Positions 1 through 11,865 of a stretch of DNA of 64,000 nt are shown in pieces. Made by a program: the position numbers and the translations under genes. Every line of letters begins with the position of its first letter. The first letter of the stretch is position 1. Below the pieces are notes generated by a model, which saw nothing but the letters and a program-made list of their open reading frames with translations, searched no databases and had not been told where the DNA came from. The DNA comes from Guyanagaster necrorhizus. Taxonomy: Eukaryota; Basidiomycota; Agaricomycetes; Agaricales; Physalacriaceae. The DNA lies in assembly GCF_019112545.1 (NCBI RefSeq), contig NW_025064884.1, positions 763,454-827,453 on the forward strand. Reading direction: 5' to 3'.

Positions 1-815
1 TAGGTCTTCAAAATTCCAGCCTGTTGTCTAGTAATCCAACGCGATCCTCGGATGTGGCGAATGTACAGGGCACATATGGGGCTGGAACATGTCTTGTATG
101 AACGACACTCTCATGAATCGTCGTCTGCATTCTCCATTGAATCGGTCGGTCATTTACGACGAGCCACAAGGACTCGAGGCCACTCTTCCTCCGTAGCGAA
201 TCTTGAAAAGCGAAAGATCAGTACAGTCATACAAAGTTCGAATGCCGCCGATAGCAAGCGGTGGTAGGTACGTATAGAAGCTCGTGATATAGCCACTTAA
301 CGTTTGCATAGAGACTCAGAAGCGACACGAAATGGTCGCAATTGAAGACTCCGGTTGAACAAAGTTCCTATCTCCCCATTTGTCCAGCTTCCAATTTCTC
401 ATACGCAGGCGTGGTGAAGTGGATGCAACGACGGCGACGAAAGACAGACTAGAGACCGCCCGTCCGACGTACGTCAACGGAGACAGTGATGCTAACGCAT
501 ACATCGAGTAGGAAGGACAAAAGAGCAAAACTGGGAGAGGATGAGGACGACGCTCCGTAAGCTTTCTACCTGAAGTACAAGAATATCAATTCAATGTTGC
601 AAGTTCTCCCGCCTCACTGGCTGTTAATTCAGTGGACATTCGAAAATACCGGTCACTTCCGTACGTCCAAAGTCCACCAGAATTTCAATCGCTGACAGGT
701 TGAATGTAGGAGAACCATAAAAGCAACAACATAACTGCAAGCAGCCATACGAACGTCGAGGTTTCCCTCAGTCAGCACTTCTCATTCGTTGAACGACTAC
801 TAATCTGTACACATC
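1..815. repeat. Upstream block of the duplicated toxin-like gene (copy 1)
   Basis: This block recurs almost base for base as 27109-27855 in direct orientation and as about 25390-26142 inverted. By eye only a handful of substitutions separate the copies. The true left end lies outside the window. It contains no recognised gene. A 70-codon open frame on the minus strand (316-528) is kept in all three copies, but copies this similar would keep any frame open. It probably carries the promoter and 5' leader of the downstream gene. Confidence 0.85.
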
Positions 816-1558
816 ATGGTCCGTCTTCTACTATCTCGTCATTTTCATAAACGTTGAAACATGTCTCCCTCATTCTGCAGAGCGAACCGTTCTCCAAGCA
901 TATCACTTATACGCCCAGTGGCGGCGACGCATTAGTGAAATCTTATAAGTCCACCATCTATGAAGACAAAGGCGACCAGGCATTCTACGCTGCCATCGAC
1001 ACTTATCTCGTCGACGCCACTTGGATCCCAAAGATGTCCTGGGAGAACAACACGTCCGCGGCGCAATCGTACGCCCTCACGTATACGACCGAGCTCAAAG
1101 TTACCAAGGGGTCTGAGGTTACCACGTCTATTAAAATCGCAGGGGCTTTCAGGGGCCTTTCGATTAGTATGGGCACCTCGGTGAAGGAATTCAATACTTA
1201 CGAGACGACTAACACCACGACAAAAACCATCACGTTGAACGTCCCTGCCAAGTCGACGTTGACGTTTTATCAGAGGAGATATCGGTTCAGAGACACGATG
1301 TTCTTCATCTTGGATGCATGGAATGAGATGTGGAAGGCCGGCTCCTGGGGGTCATTTAAACTCACGAAGAAGGCTTGCGTGGTGGAAATTATGAGTGAGG
1401 ACTATCTGACTGCGGACGCCAAGTTGGACGATTCCACGACGGGCACAATGGTGGTGAAGAAAGTTCCGAGGGCTACTTTGGAGTCCTCCTACTCGGCGCG
1501 AAAGCGCGAGAATCTTACTGACAGAGCAAAGGAGGTGCTTGATGATATTGACGCTTGA
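816..1558 (+). CDS. Small beta-rich protein, tentative aerolysin/ETX-MTX2-like (copy 1)
   Basis: Main exon 881-1558 encodes about 226 residues. The start is not certain. The open frame upstream of 881 has no ATG, and a 62 bp intron (819-880, ending CTGCAG) could join a one-codon exon, the ATG at 816, in frame; copy 2 has the same arrangement. The middle of the protein is a long run of alternating Ser/Thr and hydrophobic residues, as in the membrane-inserting strands of aerolysin-type pore formers. It is followed by a segment rich in aromatic residues and Arg (TFYQRRYRFRDTMFF). No signal peptide is visible, which fits the cytoplasmic storage seen for many fungal defence proteins. The family call rests on pattern only; it could be a fungal family of unknown function. 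Copy 2 differs at only about five residues in this exon. Confidence 0.55.
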
Positions 1559-1915
1559 TGTACAAAGCAGGTAAACTTGGATATTTTATCACCAACCGTA
1601 ACTCACACATTTCTTCAGAACTATCCGAGTCGGCGAATGCGCATATCTTTCACGTTCCCAATCTCCCGCTTGTGTTTGTCTTTTCTACCTCTTTGTTACA
1701 CTTTGACGTCTTCCGTTTCTGTGTATCAGAGCTCGTTATCTCATACACAAAATCCAAAAAAAATGGTCCCTAAGTAGTGTTCTCTTCCGTCATTCTCTTT
1801 GTACTATCAATGTGAATGCTTTTCACAAAATCGGCGGTTTATGGCCCAAGATCAGTCCCCCGAGAATGAACCATTCTTTTCGAATCCTTGTTCACCGTTC
1901 ACTTCGTTTTTAATT
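1559..1915 (+). repeat. Shared 3' flank of copies 1 and 2
   Basis: The sequence after the stop matches the inverted flank at about 24230-24584, with divergence rising towards the far end. A possible 3' UTR intron (donor GTAAAC near 1571, acceptor TTCTTCAG near 1618) is also present in copy 2 and, more diverged, in copy 3. Confidence 0.7.
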
Positions 1916-1924
1916 AACTTGAAT

Positions 1925-2560
1925 GTGCATGAGTCGATGTAGCTCTATGGTAGGTATTGTCTGTCATCACCGTTTGGTGTTTAGAACACCACAGAATGAT
2001 GCAGAAACAACATCCGAGACAAGGAAAGGTGCATACGCCGAGCTCCGTACGTTTCCCAGGGCTATTAGAAGCTTTTCTGGGCAACTGACTTTGCTGACGA
2101 CGATAACGAAGGGTCTGACCAACACGTTGTTCATTGGATGTTCATGATCCAGCACTTGAATCACCTATTTTCGATATCGATGACAGATCACAGGACTGCG
2201 ATTCTGCGCTGAGAGAATCCCGAGCATCTATGTCGGTTTATCTGGCGGTTGGGGAATGTGCATCGTAGAGTGCGACCCGTCCAAATGCATGCTGAGGGGA
2301 CACTCTTGGATGCCACTAAAGGGCAAGTCATTCTACAGCTGAGCTTGATCGAAGAGAAAGAAGTTGAAACGTAATATTGGCGAGCATTAAGGACCTGGAT
2401 AGGTCTGAGGGATCGGAGACTCGAGAATTCTTGTGTTTCGACCGTCATCTCATCGTGCTCGCTGGCATCGCGCTCTACTCGTGGGTACTGATGTGCAGAT
2501 TAAAAAAGCGGTCTTCCTAAAAGACTGTTGGCGTCCTGCCATCTTCAAGCAAGTACTTTG
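1925..2560 (+). pseudogene. Decayed FunK1-type protein kinase fragment
   Basis: This stretch aligns by eye with the larger kinase relic at about 30890-31480. Both share the block coding for the N-lobe segment around VSRP and SLASRSTRGY and the following LKDSWRP-type motif. Here the frame is broken by several stops and small indels, and no long open frame survives. It lies just downstream of toxin-like copy 1, as the larger relic lies downstream of copy 3, so gene and kinase may have been duplicated together. Confidence 0.6.
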
Positions 2561-5354
2561 TTAGGCTTATTCAATGGATAACATTTGGATGAATAAGTTG
2601 GCACGGAGTATATGAGAGCAATCCTTCATGGTCTTGGAAGAGTCACAACCGCCGTTGGGCTGTCTTCGTTTTTGTCTCGAATGGGGTTACCAATCCTTCT
2701 AGCCTTGTCCTTGCAAGCAGACCCTTTCCACAAGCGGTATGGTTCTATAGATTATTGGATGCTGAGAGGCAGAATATTCCAGTCAGGAGCATCAAGTCTA
2801 GCAAAATGAATGTTTGACCAGCTGGCCGCGTTCGCAGCTTCTCAAGGTCTCGCCCAAACAAGTGCAACGCGGGACCGTCATCCGGTTCTCGTTCAGTCCT
2901 CCTTCTCCCGCTGACCGTCTCGTCCATAGCCTCGTGCCCGTAAGGTTCACCGCGGACAGAAGTCCTCCAAATTACTCGGCCAAAGTGAATGCAACACCAG
3001 CTGTTACCACCTTAGCCAATGAACGCAGTAACCACCTCGGTGGCGGACAACTTTCACTAAGAAGGTTATTAAGGCTACGCTTACTTCGCTCTCCCAGTAA
3101 GATTCTAGATACCTCTCGCCGGTCTGCATCCAAAGTATAGCACCAGAACACCCCCGGAACAGACAAAAGTTCCAGACGAATAGGAGAAGGACCACAGATA
3201 TTTACTCCTAGTTTTAGGAATCTTACCGGCTGCAACGGATGATTGGTGAGGCTAGACCTCACCCTCTCTCGAAGTGTTCACCGTCAAACCGGGTGGGATC
3301 GAAACAGCAAGAGCACGTTCTGATTTTACTGTCGGAGGAAGAGAACCGACAGAGAGAGTCCCAAGAAGACGCAAGAGCGCAAAGGTAAGAACCCATCAAG
3401 GTATTGTTAAACTATCATCGGGGACCCGGACCTGTGAACCAAGGTATGTCATGTGTGAGACGGCGGGTAGATGTGAGGAAAGACAACCAGTGGTTCTGGG
3501 AATAGAAAGGGAAATAGATGTATTTTCGTCTTTGCCTGGTCTTTCTGATCGGTGATTAATCTCCCAAAGAACGAGGACAAGGCAATGGGGATTGGGGGTC
3601 GTGCGTTTCAGGCGGTGGACATGATCGATTTCCTATTGATATTTCCCCTCCGAATGGCCATGTCGCATCGTACTGAGGAATCACATGGTGTCGATACGCG
3701 GATTTCTACCGAATTTTTGATTGGCAAGCTTCATGTTCATGTCATGGTAAGTAATCACACACACTTGGACGCAAGCGTAATTGATTGTCTTTCTACCGGT
3801 TTGATGAGCGGACTCGGTGTTTAAACGTTAACGTTTCATCATACCATGACGCCTTCCCTTCGCGCTGGATATACTTGAGTGGTGTTGGAGCGGAAGGACT
3901 TACGTTTTAAGCCAGGACACTTGACCATGGTATAGACGCAAAGGTTTAGCCACAGGTCTATATTTTTATGTATCTATCCTTGCTAGTACTCAGGGTGATG
4001 CGCCAGGATTTGTTCCGGGATGTTGGGTCCTGCATCTTGAGGATAACAGAGGGTCTCCAGACGAAGAAAGTCGGTAAATAAGTATTGGCTTTGCGGTAGA
4101 GATGATCAATAACTTTCTGATCGCGGTTTCGGTGTTCATGTCATGGCAAGGCTAAGGCATCGCGGGTAGATGTAATTGATTCCTTCTATTCTTCAAGGTA
4201 TGATTGACGGTTTTGGTGTTTACCCTTCAACCTTCACGTCAACGGTCAAACGAATTCATTGTCTCTGGGCTATTCTTTTCCTCGTTTGATGAGCGGATAT
4301 TCAATATTCTGAACCGGTGTTGTACTGGGTTTAAAAGTGCTTTGCCTTTTCCGTTGGCCTTGGAGAGAAGACGCAAAGCTCAGCACTAATATACGTGAGT
4401 ATTCATATTTCTTGCGGCGTAAATATTTACGAAACACTTCTAGTCACACATCCAACTCCGACCTGTGGTATCGCCACTCGCTCTCTCGCTTGTACCGGTC
4501 CGACTCAGCCTACTGTAGAGTCTACGCGGTAATAGTTACTCGCCTCTTCTCCTTTTATTTTCTGTGGTACTATTTCAAGGTAAGGAGCCATAAGAACGCT
4601 TCGTAGTGGATATAATTAATAATTTCCTGTATATTTTTCTTCTGATGGCTGACAATAGGATGTCTGGACTTTGCGTTGGGCCCCTTGCTCTAAATACAAG
4701 ATTTGATAATTGTATGTCGTCTTTCTGTGTCGGTGTTATTGAAGGCCGTGGTGATAGTACTCGAAATCTAGGAATCCGTCTCGCATTCTCTTTGGGATGG
4801 ATAGCTTTCCCTAAGTCTCGCGGTTCCTTTCTTCGGGAACCGGACCGAATGGCCGCAGGTAGAAAGAGCTCTACTGCGGATTATATTATGCATATTAAGG
4901 GAAAAAGGCTTTCATGGTGGGTGTTCTCAATTATATCGCGCTTCTGATGGGTCGATAAGTGTTCGGAGTTGAAGAACACACTCAGGTGGGTTGGATTTCA
5001 ACAAGTTGTTGAGGAAGCGCTCGGCAAATTTCTGGTGGGTACATTCCTGTTAAATCCCGGGTGAATTTGTGAACCGTGTGCTCAAAAAGCTCTTGTTACT
5101 CTTACTCTTTTTCTCCTTTTGATCGTCAATTTTCTTGTGACAGAACCGTGCAGTAAGGAAGAAAGTTATGAGAACGCCTTTTATCTTTCACCTTGCCGGA
5201 AGAAAATATTCTTTGTTTTATGGGGCGGATTCTGAATTCGTGATGATCTTGTGCAAGTACGTCAGTTTGGCGTCTGCAAGGTTTTAACCGTACGTCGTCT
5301 ATAATTATTTAAGCACATGCAGAAGTAGGTATGTATTCTTGGGGGTATACTTGT
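2561..5354. other. 2.8 kb without a recognisable gene; weak internal repeats
   Basis: No open frame here shows a recognisable domain. Two stretches near 3710-3835 and 4110-4290 share blocks such as TTCATGTCATGG and GTAATTGATT about 400 bp apart, which suggests an old, diverged tandem duplication. The right end is the 3' side of PXR1. Confidence 0.45.
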
Positions 5355-6907
5355 TTATAGAATATCTGATTCTAGCTTACGTCGTTTCTTCTCCTTCTCT
5401 CGCTTGCGCTCTTCCTTGCTCAGCTTTACCTCACACTTGTTCTCGAGAGCCGGGCCGCCGTGTTCCAGCTGTTCATTCTTGACCACTTTCCGCATTTTCT
5501 TCTCCAATTTCTTATCAGCCGACACATCAGCGTCGGGAGCCGGACCGACATCCTCCTCCTGCTTTCTCTTCTTCGCCTCCTTCCGCCTTTTCTTCTCCAC
5601 CTTCTTGTCATCACCACCTTCTGACTCCATCTCCATTCTGTGAATTCCCCCTTTATCCCCATCTTGTTTATCCTGCCTGTCCTTCCGCTTCTTTTCCTTG
5701 ACGGTGCGCATGGACTCTGGTTCGGCCCCTCCATCACCATCGAGAGGCGTTGATGAGAGCACTGATGTTGATGTGGCGGCGAGGAATGAAGACGATATCA
5801 ATGAGGAGAATTTCGACATGCCAATACCGATGCGTGGGGCATCATCACCGTCGGAGGTTGGTCGAGCTTTGAATGATCCGATACCCCCACGATGGAGGTC
5901 ATCTTCATCGGTCCGATTCGGCGGTTCGAGTTCTGCAGGGGTAGGTTTGCCAGACGCTGAAGTGAATTGCGATGATCCTCCACGAGATGCCTTCTCTTCG
6001 TCAGTCCATTCAGCAGGCGTTGATTTGCCGGATTTCGACAGTAGTCGCTCCTTGAAGTAATCCGCCACGCTCTTAGTTGAAACCGTCAGCGTTTCTAGAG
6101 TTGGTGGTTCCTCTCCTTCCACCGGCGTCGATAGCTGGGGAGTAGCAGACTGAGATATCCCAAGAATTTCAGACATGGCCGTTTCGGAGATGGCGGCACG
6201 GTTTTTGGCTGCGATAGCACGGGCGCGGTGACTAGGATAATGTGAATATTATGTCGATAATAAAACATAAACCAAAGAAAGACGTACGTTAGATGACGGG
6301 GAAGGGCCCGTTGAGCCAGAGGCTTCGCAGCAGGGACGACGGATTCCTCTACTGCATCAGCAGGCTCTGCTTTCGCCTTCTTCGCCTTCTTCTTGCTTTC
6401 CTCATCGCCCTTTTCCTCTCGCTGCCTCTTTTTCTCATTCTTTTCCTTCTTCTTCGTCTTCTTCTCGTTGGAACCACCGTCGTCTGTGACCTTGCTCTCT
6501 GAAATAAACTGCCCAGCCAGTGCAAACTGCTCCTCTACATCCTCACCACCCCCCTGTGCAGCATTAAGTCTCATCAAGACATTCTCAAAGTCCCTATTCT
6601 GCTTCCACGCGATGCCATTGGGATCTTTCTGGTGGGCGGCGCCAATTCCCATCATGTCGAGCTTCTGCGACACCTTGATATGAGATGTCCGACCCTCCCC
6701 TGACACACCGAGGCCCTGTGAGGAGGACCAACCGAATTTGGAGAGATAAGTCGCGCCGAATTTTGAGGCATCTCAAGGGGAAAGAGAAAAGGAAACGAGT
6801 AAGATTGAGGCGCGAGCAACGTGGCTGGACAACATACCGTCCGCCCAAGAAAGATTTCGTGGGTCGGCAGAAATTCGTTGTTTAACTTTGCGCCCTGAGA
6901 GACCCAT
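5355..6907 (-). CDS. PXR1: PinX1/Pxr1-type G-patch protein
   Basis: Three exons (6907-6838, 6771-6288, 6231-5355) join in frame to 476 residues; introns are 66 and 56 bp. The N-terminus MGLSGRKVKQRISADPRNLS is the family signature. It is followed by a G-patch at about residues 23-70 with KFGWSSSQGLGVSGEG and a conserved HIKV element. The second half is low-complexity, very rich in Lys/Glu with KKxK tracts, as in yeast Pxr1/Gno1, which acts in the nucleolus in pre-rRNA and snoRNA processing; animal PinX1 also inhibits telomerase. The KK-rich C-terminus runs to the stop at 5355. The exon 1/2 junction restores the conserved WADD-x-SKFG motif, which fixes the splice sites. Confidence 0.93.
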
Positions 6908-8219
6908 GGTTCGTGTGTGTGCTGAAGGAGAAAATATATTGACCTAAATTGAAACGGTGATGGAGGAAGGATCGACGCTCGAAATTTTTTCGATGCTGAT
7001 GTAAGCAGGGAACGTCAAAATTGCGGCAAATTATATTCCTCCTCACGCTCATAGATCCATCCCGCCATCAGCGCGTGGATCCGACATGTCTTCTCAAGTT
7101 CCGATGCATTCGAATTCGCGTCCTGAAAGACGTACGTCTTGTGCATGTTCAACAGCAACTTATCCCCAGCATCTATCAAAAGGCGAGGCGAGGTGTTTCC
7201 CCCCTTTGAATGCAGGACCTTTCTAGAATATGTGGCACTCGTAAACGGGGCTGAGACCTACAATGTCAATATTCCTCAACAGAAAAGCCGATTAAAGTCG
7301 AGGCTGCCAGACAATGTTCGCTTGCTCGCTGTATGTGGCTCAGGGCTACGGGAACATCTATCCCATTCAATGTTTTTGCGACATATTTCATCCTACCGTC
7401 CAGCCGTGCGGCGTCGATTACTTACGTCGCGGGATTGCCTCGTTACAGTACCTACGTTGATGGTCACCAAGTATGAGGTGATATACGCCCAGCTTTGGAA
7501 ATTGTAGGCGCGCTTTGTGTCCGCAGGGTTGCTGGATCGTATATTGCACTCGCAAGCTGTAACGGTTCACGTCTGCAGGCATCCAGTCCCCGTGTTTCAG
7601 CAGCCAGGCAAGTGCATGTTGATTGACCTTATTGTTCACCCGGAATGAACTCTTTCTCCCGGCCCGCGATTAAACTAGACATTCTCTTCTTAGAATGGAG
7701 AAAATTGTTCTTGTGTCAGTAGATGTCACTGTCTGTTTCGAGCGTCACATATTGCATGGATCCACATGATGGTAATTGGCTGAAATCATCCGCGGAAGAC
7801 CCCCGCTGCCCAAGCTGCCGTTCCGTGAATCCTGGGCTGCGCTCGGTCGGTGCTGCGGTTTCCAAAACCGCACATCTCAATTCCATCTGTCCCGTGGAAA
7901 TGTAAGAAGGGTCCCTTGACAATGAACAGAACACGGCTTCAATCGCGATCGAGACATGTTGCCGAAATTTCAACCAAATATATGCCGTGAGATCAGGGTC
8001 GCAGTGAGTCACTATTGGCTCCGTTTATTTTGGCGTTTGGCTTCTTATTGTTTTTCGCCTTCAAGTAATCCCCGTCGTGTATAAGAACATTCGCAGAATG
8101 AGCGTCATTAACGGACCTCCCATTTCCTCCATCTCTTTCCCCACGTTCTCTTTCACTTTATAACGTGAGCTTTCTTCCTCTTTCCTTTCAATTCAACTTA
8201 ATATTCTTACAGGACGACC
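6908..8219. other. Intergenic: PXR1 promoter and 5' leader of the F-box-like gene
   Basis: No coding region is recognised in this 1.3 kb. A likely 5' UTR intron of the next gene runs 8165-8212 (GTGAGC to TTACAG), ending 7 bp before its ATG. Confidence 0.5.
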
Positions 8220-9303
8220 ATGACTCAAGTTCCCGTTGAGCTGTACCGTTGTATCGTTGAATGTGTTACCGACCGCAAGACTCTCCTCTCTCTTCTTCTC
8301 ACCAATCATGTCCTTCATGACGAAGCCGAGCGTATACTCTACCATGATGTTAGCAACATCTTCGACATCGAGTCCTACACCTTGCTCCTCCAGCGTTTCA
8401 TCTCGTGCCCTCGCGTTGCCCGTCTCGTACGGTGCTTTCATTTTCTTATGCGTTCCCACATAGCGGAGGACCACACGTGCTGGAAGCTTCTGCCGATTGC
8501 TCTCCGTGCTCTCACGAACCTCAAAATGCTCGTCTTCAGGTCCGTCGGAGGTTCCCTGGAGGCTTACATTCCGAGCGATTGTGCATGCCAGTTGGAGTAC
8601 CTAGACTGGCAATGTACTTCTGAGAGCAAGGGGTCGGAGCTTTCGCACTTCCTTCCAACGCAGCATCGCCTCCGGACAATTCAGAACCTCCAGTGGCGTC
8701 CTGATTATCAAGTCCCGCCCCCGTTTTCACTCCCAGCGCTGTCGACGCTCAGTGGAAACTATGATGCAATCAAAGCCCTCCTTCCCGGGAGGACTGTTAC
8801 AAGTTTGCATTGGATATCTGATGTGAAGGATGTTCGGTCTCCCGACGTTTCAGAATTGGTAGAGCCACTAGGCAATCTGGAGACATTCCGGTTGGGTGGG
8901 CATCACGAGCGTCCATCTCTGGTCCTTCTGGCGGAACACCTCTCCAAGGTAAAGGTGCTGGAATTGTTCGGTGTTAAGGTTCGTCATCGATGCTGTAGGG
9001 GTCTCTGTTTATCATAACTGATCAGTGCTCTTATCTTAGCCTGGGGATCTCGAAAGCATTGACAAACTCCCACACCTCGAGGAACTTAAGGTGTCGGTGC
9101 AGTGGGGCTCTTCCTCCGATGGTCCCATATCTCCCAGAGATGCTGCGAGCGTCGTGTCCAAGCTCTTTGTTGCCGTGCCGACACTACAGTATGTGGACAT
9201 TGCCCAACCCGTATACTGGCCCATCCCTGCGTTCTGCCAGGCATATGATCGCTGGTGGCGGGGCTCGACAAAGCCTGAGACCATCCAGCACCTTCCTTTC
9301 TGA
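8220..9303 (+). CDS. F-box-like/leucine-rich fungal protein
   Basis: Two exons (8220-8978, 9040-9303; 61 bp intron) give 340 residues. The first 45 residues (VPVELYRCIVECV, then LLSLLLTNHVLHDEAERILY) look like the F-box-like motif of the many agaricomycete F-box/LRR proteins. The rest has irregular Leu-rich segments such as LGNLETFRLGG and KVKVLELFGV. Such proteins are usually substrate adaptors of SCF ubiquitin ligases, but the target cannot be inferred. The ATG follows a probable 5' UTR intron. Part of a large lineage-specific family, so function is open. Confidence 0.75.
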
Positions 9304-11865
9304 TTATGCTCATGTTTATATCATGTTCTTTCGTTTTTCTTTGCATATCTCATATTTAGATTATAATCCTTATTGCAAGCACGTCCTTGCCACAAAAGTC
9401 AGCATACTAGGATTTCTATAACTCATGCACTCTACTCTTTATAGTTATAATTATTGGAACGTACCCATAAACATAACGCTGTACCGCAACATAGTCGTCA
9501 TACCTAAATAATTCCATATGGACGTACGTCAATGTCCATTGTGCCTTGTATTGTTTTACGGAAAGAGTTTGATGCATGACGCGACGGGGGAGAAAGACAA
9601 CGTGATGGCGCAGTGGTATCCTCCAAAAGGCAAGTGGTCCCCCGGATACAGTGATACCGCTTTTCACATGGCGGCCGGTATCCACCTACGCTTGAATATT
9701 ACTTTCACAGGGAATACACATGCGAGCTTCTGTATCCCTCTTGAGGTTTCCCTGTGGCGTCGCAGGAGCACTGTAGAATGTGAACGGTTACGTTGTAGAA
9801 TGGGGTCGCAGTACTGTATAGCCGTGGTGTTGCGCTGATTCCCGTTGTGAGGTGAGGTGAATGTTTACTTCAATTGTACATCATCATTGGCGATGATGGG
9901 ACTAGTGCGTACATGGCACCGGAAGGCCGTTGCTTGCAGAGTTCGGATCTCTTCCATGCCGCCTCCAAGGAAAATCCCAAGTACCAAGCCCCCTATGACA
10001 GCCGCTGTAACCCTAATCCCGTCGTTTCGCTTGTTTACTTACATTCAGGGTCCTCACATTGGGCGCGGTCAGCGTTCAAAATCCGTCAAATGCCATACCC
10101 ACAAAACCCAATCTGAATCTCTGCGTTGATGCGTTCATAGGGTTCTACCAAGGTTTCGCTGGTATTCTTTCTTGTTTCGGTTTACATGTCTCAGGCGGTA
10201 TTTACCCATTAATCCTCGTCGCGAGACCTTTACTCACACTCTGCCTCATGCCGCATCCCAGTACGTGACATGCTGAGAGGTACCCAAGTACCAATGCTAT
10301 TGGTCCGCTATTTCTCCGTCACCGTCTCGTTCCTTGCCGCCCGAGGAGGTCTTCGAAACTGGGAAAAACATACTCGCGACGCGACGCTTTGCATGCGGCA
10401 ACCTCGTGTTGATCGTGTTAATGTAAGCCTTGGGCTCTTTTGACTTGTAGTTCGACGCTGCTCATTGTTCCTGAAGCTGCAGCTCTACCACGTACACATT
10501 TACGGTACATCCAAGTCATCGTCCTGATGATTATCAATCACCAACTTTGTCCCCCCTCACTGAAACAAACGGGCATCGCGCAAGTCCATCGCTGATGTGA
10601 TCATTGTCAAAGGACAGATCGCCCTTAAACTTTCCAAAGACACGGAGGGCTTCGCCCTGTTTGCACCTTGCGTGCGGCGGCCTCGTGGTTCTATGCACCA
10701 CCCTTTGGTCCTTGGAAACCTCATGATACACCGCGCTCAACCCCTGCCAGCAATGATTCTCGCCTATCGTCATTTCATCCCATGAGCCACCGTTGTCGTC
10801 GTCAAATGACAAACAGGCAGGCTCTCGAACTTGACTTGTTCTATGCAAACATTTTACTCCTACCCAGAATCTTACGTTGGACCCCACCGCTGTAAAACAT
10901 CAGTGGCTGAGCACATCGTCTCTTTACCCGCGAAGGTTTCCATCTGCGCCAGGTTTCACCCCGCATACCATATTGAAGTAAAGTTCCTACGGGCATCGCA
11001 ACTCACCGTGGTATTCGACAGATCGCCCATTTCAAGTCGTCTTCTCATTGGGTACCTGTGTGCGCGGCGGCCTCGTGGCTAGACTTTTCAAGACTGGCTA
11101 CTCACTTATACTTGATTACGATCAGCTTACGGGTAGGGAGGTTGCTGTATGAGTCTAGAAGGGCTCTCGGAATCTCCGTCCCCGCAAACCTCGCCCTTTT
11201 CGAAAGCTTTGGGGAAGGAGCCATCGTCTCTGGGCCCAGAAGGGCTGACCGCACATGCTTCGAGCGCCTCAATCACGTACGGATCCAGACGACAGTGAAT
11301 GTAGGGGTTTGTACGCTCGAGAGGGAGAGGGAGTAAGTACGGTGACAACTTGTCGTCCGACACCCCGCGGTTAACAAAGCACCCTTTTTTCTGTCGTCGA
11401 GCCTGGCGCTGTTGTTTATTCGTGCTTAAGTATATTCCGTCAGTCCTTCACCCTAAACTTTACAGCTGGAGTGTCTCGGGTGTAAACTGTTACTTTCTTT
11501 TTCAAGGTCGCGTAGTCTTATTTATACGAGTGTCAATATATTCATCATTTCACGAAGAAGGCGATAAAAGGGCAGAAGATGCAAGCAAAGATGAGATTGA
11601 AACCTTCATAATATACTCCAGCAGGTAGAAAACTAAAGTAAGACAAAGATGGTCTCGGAAAGCAGGTGTAGATACTCTTGTTACAAATTCTGTATATGAA
11701 CCAAACTATAGATGACAACACCCAAAAGAGGCGCTGATAATAAGCAAGTTGTAGATGTGCGTGAAACTATAAAGATGCGAGAATGTAAAGTACCTAGCTG
11801 TACACCCCCTGATCCAGCATAAATATTGATGACACAATCTTCCAATCCCTCGTTATTTATACCCA
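9304..11865. other. 2.5 kb intergenic with degenerate direct repeats
   Basis: No gene is recognised. Blocks around 10605-10690 and 11015-11080 share ACAGATCGCCC and GCGGCGGCCTCGTGG elements, and a weaker third copy of the latter is near 10393. This looks like an old tandem repeat with a spacing of roughly 300-400 bp. No terminal repeats or transposase domain are visible. Confidence 0.4.

Noticed and set aside
5404..6060. Plus-strand open frames of 79-120 codons opposite PXR1
   Set aside because: They are antisense shadows of the lysine/glutamate-rich PXR1 exons; composition (Ser/Leu/Phe-rich) is what the reverse of such codons gives.
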